DNA of 50,637 nt from Chloroflexota bacterium (GTDB lineage: Bacteria; Chloroflexota; Dormibacteria; Dormibacterales; Dormibacteraceae): NCBI GenBank assembly GCA_005880695.1, contig VBGR01000050.1:1-50637 (forward strand), given 5' to 3'. Made by a program: the position numbers and the translations under genes. Positions within the stretch are counted from its first letter, which is position 1. Every line of letters begins with the position of its first letter. Shown here one piece after another: positions 44,201 through 50,637 of this stretch. Below the pieces are notes generated by a model. The model made no database searches. It worked only from the letters and a program-made list of their open reading frames with translations, and was not told the origin of the DNA.

Positions 44201-44335
44201 GCCGGCGAGCACGAGCGCCGCGCCGGACTTGCCCGGTGGAGACCACTCCATGTCCGGCCAGGCCGTCGCCAGGCGGTCGGCGGCGCCGCGGAGGCGGGCC
44301 AGCGCCTCGGCGACAATCACCTTGTCATTGTCCAC
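41264..44335 (-). CDS. GH38 alpha-mannosidase (second copy)
   Basis: This 1023-residue GH38 enzyme is clearly diverged from the first copy. The zinc-site His233 and Asp235 are in VIGHSHIDMNWLWTWPDTLEVIKRDF. TMQWVESDLNMVSGESLAHHLTEG and the nucleophile Asp345 in FLAPDTFGHGGNIPQL follow, then NQFHDIFCGSSVHAAYE in the helical bundle. There is no signal peptide, so cytoplasmic. GTG 44335 starts the minus-strand operon GH38-Gfo/Idh-isomerase-AKR-MFS. The 53 bases to the HD-GYP stop contain no clear promoter. The aglycone preference probably differs from the first copy (inference). Confidence 0.92.
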   Translation of the reverse strand: MDNDKVIVAEALARLRGAADRLATAWPDMEWSPPGKSGAALVLAGGEFGELVLEPGQVLELRSRLRVPAIVEGVQLHGEPLDVVLDSIYPLELEYEGTTIFTDPLPEVAPGPALVRAVPRLKEGENGELMLRVKVPSSASWPWLRLRFSTPGLRHRFELLDVAWSQLALAAEVATSPKEQAAAEAVAKLVIEADLEHAGDPGVAGLLEAMASALAGLSERVRRLRVHVIGHSHIDMNWLWTWPDTLEVIKRDFASILALMDDYPELTFTHSQPATYEVIRKEAPALFAKLREQIQAGRWEPATMQWVESDLNMVSGESLAHHLTEGVAYTRRHFGRSPNVFLAPDTFGHGGNIPQLAASAGAKCYYHHRCNPGGQDLWPAYWWEGDDGTRLLALSTPSYNGLITAGSVAQAALRAHRHGQEAALLFHGVGDHGGGPTREGLDALRRFETVPGLPEARCSTLGAYADEVLASAAAFPVHKGELNTIFEGCYTTHVEAKQGNRQAENLLATAETLAALAGLDERERLGEAWRLVLFNQFHDIFCGSSVHAAYEANAEDLAAAQSAARGVIDRGLARLQSRAAGVEFSVTNPLGWDREEVVLVPLKRARRGAVRLVSSEGGSTPGQWTPQGLAFLARVPAFASVAYKVLPDQDPPSPLEIEAELLYITAETESFKVRIHRPSGAIVSLLDKRVGRQLVGFGTRRGSDYLDTARFDLALNVHQLLEERIHPMSAWHLDEVISESSLLDGAVTEVVETGPVRSVVKVERAFRNSRIEQLIVLYNQLPRIDFETVLDWQEPSGPETGIPNLKVAFNARLPETEAWYESPSGAARRPADGQEVPALRWADVGGSEYGLALLNDGRHGHDALGGRLRLTLVRSAFDPDPASDFGTHRLRYSLVPHPGDWREAGIPRQAAEFNQPLLPHLPSARPGSTSRQRQSWRPRLAGSPNVQLAALKPAQNGRGVVLRLQETFGRPGEAVVEGLPANQRAFQATITEDLLEELPLRDGRLRLPMRPWQVATIVVPARA

Positions 44336-44388
44336 AAGGCGCCGACCTGGAGCAGGCCCAAGCGGCTCGGCCGACCCGAGGGAGGCTC

Positions 44389-47367
44389 TTAGGCCGTCGG
44401 GTTCTCGAAGGCGCCCACGACGGGCGCCTCTTTAAAGAGCGACTCCTGCGGGATGATCTTGAACTCGCCCTTGCCGGCGCTGTCCAGGAGCGCCTCGGCC
44501 ACGTCCGGGTGGAACTGCTGGCCAGCCTCCTTGCCGATCTCTGCGAGCGCCAGCTCGAGGGACATCCCCCTGCGGTAGGGCCGGTCCGAAGTCATGGCGT
44601 CGAAGGCGTCGGCCGCCGCCGCGATGTAGGCAATGATGGGGAGGTCGCCGCCGCCCTTCCGGTCGGGGTAGCCCTTGCCGTCGAAGCGCTCGTGGTGGGA
44701 CCGGACGATGACCAGCTCGTCGGTCAGCATGTGCAGGTTCTTCAAGACCTCATAGCCGACGACCGGGTGCTTCTTGAGCTGGTCGAACTCCTCATCTGTC
44801 AACCGGTCCGGCTTGGCGAGGACCGCATCGGGGACGTTGATCTTGCCGAGATCGTGCAGGAGGCAACCCCGCTCGAGGCGGGTCCAGGCGTCCTGGTTGC
44901 CGGCTGCGTAGTTCATCTGGCGCGCGATTTGGAGCGCGTAAGCGGTCACCCGCTTGGAATGGCCGGCCGTGTAAGGATCCTTGGCGTCGACCAGCGCCGC
45001 CATCGCGGTCAGGGATTCCAGGACCACGACCTCGCGCTCGCGGAAGAGGCGGGCGTTGTCGATGGCGACCGAAGCTTGTGCACCCAGCTCGGTGACGACC
45101 CGCTTGTGGTCCTCGCTAAAGGGTTTGCCCGCCACGTAGTTGGCGAGGAAGAGGACGCCGATCGGCTTGCCCCGCAGGGTCAGCGGAACGCAGAGAACGG
45201 CCTGCGGATCGAGGGGCCCCGAGCTGCGCGCCTTGTCCGCGTAGTGCATGAACGACTTGCCGCTGGCGAAGACGTCCTGACAGATCTCGCCGCCCAGCTC
45301 CAGGGCCAGCCGGCGAGCGGTCTCCGGGTCGGAGCCGAACGCCGCCTTGACCTCGAGCTTCCCGCGCTCGTCCAGGGCAAGCACGCCGATCTGGGCCTCG
45401 CAGGCCTTGGCCGCGGAGGCCAGGACCTTCTCCAGGACTTCCTCCAGGTTCAGTGTCGACGTCACCGCGGTCAGTCCGCCCATCAAGTTCTGGAGCTCCC
45501 AGACCATGCGGTTGCTGCCGTCGAAGAGCTCGGCGTTCTGCAGCGCGACGACCGCCTGGTTGGCGAGCGTGGCGATCACGCGTAGGTCGGCCTCGGCCCA
45601 CTGCTTGCGGTCGGCAGTGAAGACCGCGAGCGTGCCCCAGAGCGCCTGCTGGTGGATGATCGGCACGCAGAGGCCGCCCCGCACCATGGCGGCGGCCAGG
45701 TCGGGCGGGTTGGCGAGGTCGAAGGAGTCGTGGACGTCGGGCACGGCCAGCGGCTGCCGGGAAAGCATCACCGCCCCGACCATGCCCTGGCCGTTGGCGA
45801 TCTCGAGGCCGACCACCTCCCGGCCGAACCCGACGGCGTTGACGATCCGGTTCTTGCCGCCGCTCTCGGTTCGCGTCAGCAGGGCGTGGGTGCCGCCGGC
45901 CAGGCGCGCCGCGACCTCCAGGGTCTTCTGCTCCAGCGTGGCGGTGCCCTTGGTGGTCGCGGTCAGCGCTTCGGAGATCTCAGCCAGTGAGTCGAGGGCG
46001 CTGCTGACCTTGAACGCCTGCCCGGAGACGCGCTGGAGAATGCGGCTGTTCTCGACGGCCACGCCGGCGATCGCGCCGAGCTCCTGCAGGGAGGGGATGT
46101 CCTTGTCACCGAAAGCGATGCCGCCCTTGCGTCCGAGGCAGAGGGCGCCGAAGACGCCTTCGCGACCGGAGATGGGCGCCAGAGCTTCCGCCGCTTGGGC
46201 CGTCTCCGAGCCTGTATCCAGGCCGGAGAAGAGGCCGTCGGAGCGGGTCAGCAGGTGGCGGATCACGACCTTGCCCCCGTTCTTGACCTCCCCCAGCGGC
46301 CCTCTTTCGATTGAAGACGCCACGGGAGAGCCGCCGAGCATGGTGTACGTCCCGTCCTCGCCGAAGATCGCCACCCGGCAGGCGTCGTAGGGCACGAGCT
46401 CCCGAGCCCGCTCGATCACCAGCTTCATGACCTCTTCGAAGGGCAGCCCCGAGGCCTGCTTCGCGATGTCGTTCAAGATCGTGTAGCGGGCGAGCTCTTC
46501 CTGGGTCTGGGAGACGGCAGTCTGGCTGCCAAAGTGGATGGCGGCACGCACGGCGAGCGTGAGCACCAGGCGCTTGTCGTCCGGACCGAAGCCGCCTTCC
46601 CGGTTACCCAGGAGGATGAAGCCGCCGAGCCGGTTGTTCATCAGCATCGGCTGCACCAGCGCGTTGGTGACCTTGAAGCCGATGGGGAAGAGGCGGGCGA
46701 CGTGCTGGAGGCGGTCTGGGTCTTCCGCGTAGTACTCCTGGTTGGCTTCGAGAGGAGTCAGCAGGGGGTCGCCGCCCTCCTTGCGGACGATCAGCAGCTG
46801 CGGGCTGCGGCCTTCGAACCCGGCGGCCGGAAGCTGAGGCACGAACTGCCGGCCCTCCGCACCCAGCAGGTAGTAGCAGCAGAACCCGGCGCCGGTCTGG
46901 CGGGAGGTGGCGGTGTTGAGGGCGCCCATGTCCTTGAACGTGAGGCCGGGGTCTTCGGTCGCGGCCAGGAACATCCGGTGCTGCTCTTCGAGCTCTTCGT
47001 TCAGCGACTGCAGCTCGGTGACGCGCCGGCGCAAAGCGTCGGTCAGCTTCTCGTAGCCGATCGCGCCGACCACGCCGCCCAGGCCGAGAAGCAGGATGCC
47101 GGCCAGGTTGATCCAGAAGAAGCTGCCGCTGAAGCGGACCTCGACGGCGGTCAGCGCGATGGCGCCGATCGCGAGGCCGGCGGCGATCTTCCAGCGCTTG
47201 GAAAGCACCCCGCCGGCCCAGGCCAGGATGCCCGCGGCGACGGCGATCAGCGCCTGTTCGCCGTGGTAGCCCTGGATGTTGAGGCTGGCGCCCGCGAGGA
47301 TGGCCAGGCCGGCCCCGGCGAAGAGGGCCAGCTGGAGGCGCAGGCCGGATCCCAGCATGGAGCGCAT
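44389..47367 (-). CDS. Membrane-anchored four-GAF HD-GYP phosphodiesterase
   Basis: This is a 992-residue signalling protein. Four hydrophobic helices lie within residues 8-104, then a coiled coil (105-135). Four GAF-type sensory domains follow at about 140-290, 305-450, 475-615 and 635-775. A C-terminal HD-GYP domain has His838-Asp839 in LLHDLGKINVPD, KKHPVVGYEVL, His891/His892 in HHERFDGKGYP (901) and AAADAFDAMTSDRPYRRG. All catalytic residues are present, so c-di-GMP hydrolysis is expected. The ligands sensed by the GAF domains are unknown. It diverges from the rel gene with 95 bases between starts; ATG 47358 is an alternative start. Confidence 0.92.
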   Translation of the reverse strand: MRSMLGSGLRLQLALFAGAGLAILAGASLNIQGYHGEQALIAVAAGILAWAGGVLSKRWKIAAGLAIGAIALTAVEVRFSGSFFWINLAGILLLGLGGVVGAIGYEKLTDALRRRVTELQSLNEELEEQHRMFLAATEDPGLTFKDMGALNTATSRQTGAGFCCYYLLGAEGRQFVPQLPAAGFEGRSPQLLIVRKEGGDPLLTPLEANQEYYAEDPDRLQHVARLFPIGFKVTNALVQPMLMNNRLGGFILLGNREGGFGPDDKRLVLTLAVRAAIHFGSQTAVSQTQEELARYTILNDIAKQASGLPFEEVMKLVIERARELVPYDACRVAIFGEDGTYTMLGGSPVASSIERGPLGEVKNGGKVVIRHLLTRSDGLFSGLDTGSETAQAAEALAPISGREGVFGALCLGRKGGIAFGDKDIPSLQELGAIAGVAVENSRILQRVSGQAFKVSSALDSLAEISEALTATTKGTATLEQKTLEVAARLAGGTHALLTRTESGGKNRIVNAVGFGREVVGLEIANGQGMVGAVMLSRQPLAVPDVHDSFDLANPPDLAAAMVRGGLCVPIIHQQALWGTLAVFTADRKQWAEADLRVIATLANQAVVALQNAELFDGSNRMVWELQNLMGGLTAVTSTLNLEEVLEKVLASAAKACEAQIGVLALDERGKLEVKAAFGSDPETARRLALELGGEICQDVFASGKSFMHYADKARSSGPLDPQAVLCVPLTLRGKPIGVLFLANYVAGKPFSEDHKRVVTELGAQASVAIDNARLFREREVVVLESLTAMAALVDAKDPYTAGHSKRVTAYALQIARQMNYAAGNQDAWTRLERGCLLHDLGKINVPDAVLAKPDRLTDEEFDQLKKHPVVGYEVLKNLHMLTDELVIVRSHHERFDGKGYPDRKGGGDLPIIAYIAAAADAFDAMTSDRPYRRGMSLELALAEIGKEAGQQFHPDVAEALLDSAGKGEFKIIPQESLFKEAPVVGAFENPTA

Positions 47368-47439
47368 AGTCTACCGCCGGAATCGCGAAATTGAGATCAG
47401 GTTTCCGCGCGGTTTGAATTCGGCCGCGGGAAGGGTGGG

Positions 47440-47445
47440 TAAACT
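47440..47445 (+). promoter_or_regulatory. Candidate -10 of the rel gene
   Basis: TAAACT lies 17 bases before the rel ATG in the 95-base divergent gap 47368-47462. A TTGAAT (47414-47419) is 20 bases upstream, a wide but possible -35. No inverted repeat of note and no Shine-Dalgarno are visible in the gap. Confidence 0.3.
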
Positions 47446-47462
47446 CCATCCACCAACTCAAG

Positions 47463-49601
47463 ATGAGCATCTCCGAGCTGCTCCGGATCGCGGAGCACCT
47501 GCCCCCAGCCGACCAGGAGCTGGTCGCCAAGGCGTACGAGCGTGCGGCCGCCGCGCATACCGGCCAGCAACGCCTGACGGGTGAGGACTACGTCAACCAT
47601 CCGCTCGAGGTGGCGGCCATCCTGGCCGAGCTGAAGCTGGACGCGCCGACCATCGTGGCCGCCCTCCTCCACGACACCGTCGAGGACACGCCGCTCACCG
47701 CCCAGGAGCTGGGCGCGGAGTTCGGGCCGGAGGTGGCAAGGCTCGTCGACGGCGTCACCAAGCTGGGCCGGATCTCCCTCCGCTCCGAGCAGCAGGTCCA
47801 GGCCGAGAACATCCGCAAGATGCTCCTGGCGATGGCGGAGGACATTCGCGTCGTCCTCATCAAGCTCGCCGACCGCCTCCACAACATGCGCACCATCGAT
47901 CCGCTGCCGGAGGTCAAGCGGCGCAAGATCTCGCGCGAAACTCTCGACATCTACGCGCCGCTGGCGCACCGGTTGGGCATCTGGCAGGTCAAGTGGGAGC
48001 TGGAGGACCTGGCGTTCAGGAACCTCAACCCCGAGGAGTACAAGGAGGTCGTCAAGCGCATCAACCGGCAGCGCCGGGAGCGCGACACGATCGTTTCCGA
48101 TTTGCGCGAGATCCTCGCGCGCGAGCTGGAGAAGATCGACATCGAGGCCGACATCGTCGGCCGCCCAAAGCACGCCTACTCGATCTGGCAGAAGATGACC
48201 AAGGAGTCGAAGGAGTTCGCCGAGATCTACGACCTCCTGGCGATCCGTGTGGTTGTCGCCTCCGTTAAGGATTGCTACGGCGTGCTTGGCGTCGTGCACT
48301 CGCTCTGGAAGCCGCTGCCCGGCCGCTTCAAGGACTACATCGCGATGCCGAAATCGAACGGCTACCAGTCGCTGCACACGACGGTGATTTCGCAGTCCGG
48401 GGATCCGATCGAGATCCAGATTCGCACGCACGACATGCACCGCATCGCCGAGTACGGGGTTGCTGCCCACTGGACGTACAAGGAGGCGGGCACTTCCAAG
48501 GGCGACGCCAAGTTCGACGAGCGCTTCGGCTGGCTGCGGCTGCTGCGCGACTGGCAGAAAGAGGTGCTCGACGCCGAGCAGTTCGTCGACGCCGTCAAGG
48601 TCGACGTGTTCGAGGACGAGGTCTTCGTCTTCACGCCCAAGGGCGACGTCTTGAACCTGCCGGCCGGCTCCTCGCCTGTCGACTTCGCCTACCGCATCCA
48701 CACCGAGGTCGGGCATCGCTGCATCGGCGCGAAGGTGAACGGCCGGATGGTGCCCCTCGACTACGAGCTGCAGAACGGCGAGATCGTCGAGATCCTGACT
48801 TCCCGCGGACCGCACGGGCCCAGCCGCGACTGGCTCAACTTCGTCAAGAGCGCGTCCGCGCGCGACCGGATCCGGCGCTGGTTCAAGGCGCAGCGGCGTG
48901 ACGAGAACGTGGCCAAGGGCCGTGACCTGCTCGACAAGGAGCTGCGTCGCATGCATCGCCTGACTCTCGCGCAGCTGCCCGAAGGGCGCGTAGATGAGAT
49001 GGCGCGGCAGTACAAGTACAACAGCGCCGACGACTTCCTGGCCGCGATCGGTTATGGCGAGGTTTCGCCCCACGCCGTGGTCATGAAGATGGCGCTGACA
49101 CGCGGCGAGGATGGCGACGAGCTCAAACAGATCCCGCTGATCCCGCAGGTCGAACCGACGGCGCGCGTCCTGGTGCGGGGGGAGCGCGGTGTGTACACGA
49201 CAATCGCCTCCTGCTGCCAGCCGGTACCCGGCGACCTGATCGTCGGTTATACGACGCGCGGCAAGGGCGTCACCGTGCACCGGGCGGACTGCATCAACGC
49301 CATCAACGTGCAGGACCAGCACCGCATCGTGCCGGTCGATTGGGATGGCCAGGCGACGCACCTTTACCCCGTCGCGATCAAGATCGAAGCCTGGGACCGG
49401 ACCGGACTGCTGCGCGACATCGCCACAGTCATCGCCGAGTCGAAGGTCAACATGTCGGCCGTCGAGGTGCACGTTTACGACGACAAGTCAGCTGTTGTTT
49501 CGACGACCGTGGAGATCGACTCGCTGTCGCAGCTTTCGCGCTTGATGGAGAAGCTGGAGCAGGTCCGCGACGTCCACACCGTCGCGCGGGAGGCCAGCTG
49601 A
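47463..49601 (+). CDS. rel: Bifunctional (p)ppGpp synthetase/hydrolase Rel
   Basis: This 712-residue long RSH protein has the hydrolase domain with an intact HD motif (LLHDTVEDT, His70-Asp71) and RLHNMRT. The synthetase domain has RPKHAYSIWQKM (Arg234, Lys236), YDLLAIRV and GRFKDYIAMPKSNGYQSLHTTV, where RFKD is the form linked to bifunctional enzymes. TGS (VFVFTPKGDVLNLPAGSSPVDFAYRIH), a zinc-finger/CC region (ASCCQPVPGDLIVGY) and a C-terminal ACT domain follow. It sets stringent-response ppGpp levels on ribosomes. ATG 47463 gives the usual N-terminus. The next gene starts at CTG within its stop (CTGA). Confidence 0.96.
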   Translation: MSISELLRIAEHLPPADQELVAKAYERAAAAHTGQQRLTGEDYVNHPLEVAAILAELKLDAPTIVAALLHDTVEDTPLTAQELGAEFGPEVARLVDGVTKLGRISLRSEQQVQAENIRKMLLAMAEDIRVVLIKLADRLHNMRTIDPLPEVKRRKISRETLDIYAPLAHRLGIWQVKWELEDLAFRNLNPEEYKEVVKRINRQRRERDTIVSDLREILARELEKIDIEADIVGRPKHAYSIWQKMTKESKEFAEIYDLLAIRVVVASVKDCYGVLGVVHSLWKPLPGRFKDYIAMPKSNGYQSLHTTVISQSGDPIEIQIRTHDMHRIAEYGVAAHWTYKEAGTSKGDAKFDERFGWLRLLRDWQKEVLDAEQFVDAVKVDVFEDEVFVFTPKGDVLNLPAGSSPVDFAYRIHTEVGHRCIGAKVNGRMVPLDYELQNGEIVEILTSRGPHGPSRDWLNFVKSASARDRIRRWFKAQRRDENVAKGRDLLDKELRRMHRLTLAQLPEGRVDEMARQYKYNSADDFLAAIGYGEVSPHAVVMKMALTRGEDGDELKQIPLIPQVEPTARVLVRGERGVYTTIASCCQPVPGDLIVGYTTRGKGVTVHRADCINAINVQDQHRIVPVDWDGQATHLYPVAIKIEAWDRTGLLRDIATVIAESKVNMSAVEVHVYDDKSAVVSTTVEIDSLSQLSRLMEKLEQVRDVHTVAREAS

Positions 49602-50224
49602 AGCTCGAGGTCGAAGCGACTGCCGACGCGCGGTTCGGGACCAACTCCTACCTCGTCGAGGACACCGACACGCACGACGCGGTGGTCATCGACGCCAACC
49701 TGGAGCCCGAGCAGATGATCGACCTGGTGCGGCGCCGGGGCGCCCACGTGAAGGCGATTCTCCTGACGCACACCGACGTCGACCATCTGGGCGGCTTGGA
49801 AAAGCTGCTGAAGGCGTTTGGCGCGGTGCCGGTGGCAGTCCACCCGGCCGAGCGAGAGATGGTGGCCGAGGGCAAGCCGCTGCGCCGCAGCCTGCCCTTC
49901 GAGCTGCCTCTGGTGGTCGAGCCGGAGCTGTTGGAGGAGGGCCGGCCCTACCAGGCGGGGTCGCTCGAGTTCGAAGTCCTGCACACACCGGGCCACAGCC
50001 CAGGCGGGGTGACGCTCAAGATCGGCAAACTGCTGTTTACAGGAGACGCACTGTTCGCCGGCTCGGTCGGCCGGACCGACTTTCCGAACAGCGACACGCA
50101 GGCCCTGATGGAGGCGGTCAAGGGCAAGCTGCTCGTGCTGGACGACGACTACGTGGTCCTGAGCGGGCACGGCCCGGCCTCGACGATCGGCCGGGAGAAG
50201 CGGACCAACCCGTTCCTGGTTTAG
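49598..50224 (+). CDS. Small MBL-fold hydrolase, glyoxalase II-like
   Basis: This 208-residue metallo-beta-lactamase-fold protein has GTNSYLVEDTDTHDAVVIDAN, the metal motif LLTHTDVDHLGG (His58, Asp60, Asp62, His63), LHTPGHSPGGVTL, LLFTGDALFAGSVGRTDFP and VLSGHGPASTIGREKRTNPFL. These are the glyoxalase II/YcbL-type hallmarks, except that the second ligand is Asp instead of His (HxDxDH), a variant also met in other MBL proteins. It hydrolyses a thioester or similar. The only start that keeps the first strand is CTG 49598 (CTGAAGCTCGAGGTCGAA), overlapping the rel stop; the next standard codon, GTG near 49681, would remove about 27 residues. Linked by position to rel, as in many bacteria. Confidence 0.87.
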   Translation: MKLEVEATADARFGTNSYLVEDTDTHDAVVIDANLEPEQMIDLVRRRGAHVKAILLTHTDVDHLGGLEKLLKAFGAVPVAVHPAEREMVAEGKPLRRSLPFELPLVVEPELLEEGRPYQAGSLEFEVLHTPGHSPGGVTLKIGKLLFTGDALFAGSVGRTDFPNSDTQALMEAVKGKLLVLDDDYVVLSGHGPASTIGREKRTNPFLV

Positions 50225-50234
50225 CCAGTTCCGA

Positions 50235-50637
50235 TCAAGGCGCCGCGGTGGAGAAGCTGCCAATCGCCTCGGCCAAAACCGGAAGCGCCCGCTCCACCAT
50301 CGCGTCGCTGGCCGTCAGCGAAAGCCGGAAGTAGCCGGGGCGCTCGAATGCCTCGCCGGGGAGGGTGTAGACATGCTGCTCGTCGAGCCATCCGCAGAAC
50401 TCGATGGCGTCAGGGATGGGGCTGCGGGGGAAGAGGTAGAAGCCGGCCTCCGGCGATTCGACCGCATAGCCCTGTTCGCGCATCGCGACCACCATCCGGT
50501 TCCGCCGGCGCTCGACAGCGGGGATGTCGATGGTCTGCTGCTCCAGCTCAGGCATCGCGTGCTGCATCACTGTGTCAGGTACCGCGCCCGCTCCGATCGA
50601 CGCGAGAAGCAGCGCGCGGCGCAGCTGCTCGCGGTCG
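50235..50637 (-). CDS. Class I/II aminotransferase, partial (N-terminal part beyond window)
   Basis: This is the C-terminal 133 residues of a PLP-dependent fold-type I aminotransferase. The frame is open to the right edge (DREQLRRALLLASIGAGAVPDTVMQHAMPELEQQ). RRRNRMVVAMREQGYAVESPEAGFYLFPR and LPGEAFERPGYFRLSLTAS carry the family's small-domain motifs, including the Arg of FRLSLT that binds the substrate carboxylate. The catalytic lysine would lie outside the window. It converges on the small MBL gene with ten bases between stops. The amino acid substrate cannot be told from this part. Confidence 0.88.
   Translation of the reverse strand, partial: DREQLRRALLLASIGAGAVPDTVMQHAMPELEQQTIDIPAVERRRNRMVVAMREQGYAVESPEAGFYLFPRSPIPDAIEFCGWLDEQHVYTLPGEAFERPGYFRLSLTASDAMVERALPVLAEAIGSFSTAAP

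Noticed and set aside
44410..44428. GGCGCCC/GGGCGCC inverted repeat near the 3' end of the HD-GYP gene
   Set aside because: It lies wholly within coding sequence and codes for ordinary residues (Ala-Pro-Val-Val-Gly-Ala); no downstream T-run on the gene's strand.

Overview
The window is 50.6 kb of high-GC bacterial chromosome, with many GTG starts and tightly packed genes that overlap by four bases. I see no rRNA, tRNA, insertion sequence, integrase, phage gene or CRISPR array. The gene set (Flp-type pilin, ComM/DprA, a bifunctional Rel, an archaeal/eukaryotic-type prolyl-tRNA synthetase, MEP isoprenoid genes, GAF/HD-GYP signalling and large sugar-catabolic operons) fits a soil-type heterotroph from a deep Terrabacterial lineage such as Chloroflexota or Dormibacterota. 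That placement is an inference from gene content and order, not a computed one.

Left part (1-19075). A partial DNA-ligase-like gene that has lost its catalytic residues diverges from a lactonase-like metallo-beta-lactamase (MBL) gene. A Flp pilin gene follows on the minus strand. The main housekeeping run is comM-dprA-topA, then rpsB-tsf-pyrH-frr-uppS-cdsA-dxr-rseP-ispG-proS (translation, UMP kinase, undecaprenyl and phospholipid precursors, MEP pathway, site-2 protease). It ends in two polytopic GT-C-like membrane glycosyltransferases.

Middle part (19078-44335). This is a carbohydrate-use region. A CUT1 ABC importer (binding lipoprotein plus two permeases, no ATPase) lies beside a cytoplasmic GH38 alpha-mannosidase. 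Next come an SDR dehydrogenase, an MBL hydrolase, a broken methyltransferase gene, a DUF4432 sugar-epimerase-like gene and a six-hairpin glycosidase-like gene. The glycosidase leads directly into a myo-inositol catabolic operon in the order iolG-iolE-iolC-aldolase-iolD-iolB. Converging on it from the right is a second operon: GH38 alpha-mannosidase, Gfo/Idh oxidoreductase, TIM-barrel isomerase, aldo/keto reductase and MFS transporter. Together these suggest import and breakdown of mannosides, possibly mannosyl-inositols, down to DHAP and malonate semialdehyde.

Right part (44389-50637). A four-GAF HD-GYP phosphodiesterase gene diverges from a bifunctional rel (ppGpp) gene. Then come a small MBL hydrolase and a partial class I/II aminotransferase that runs off the right edge.

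The most notable points are: (1) the linked GH38/ABC/iol locus; (2) four genes whose only sensible start is CTG, three of them in CTGA stop/start overlaps identical in layout to the ATGA, GTGA and TTGA overlaps elsewhere in the window; (3) a ligase fold stripped of its catalytic residues; (4) hairpins that bury or abut start codons at two operon junctions; and (5) a methyltransferase gene caught with an internal out-of-frame deletion. No gap between genes exceeds 300 bases; the largest is about 190 bases (22293-22482).
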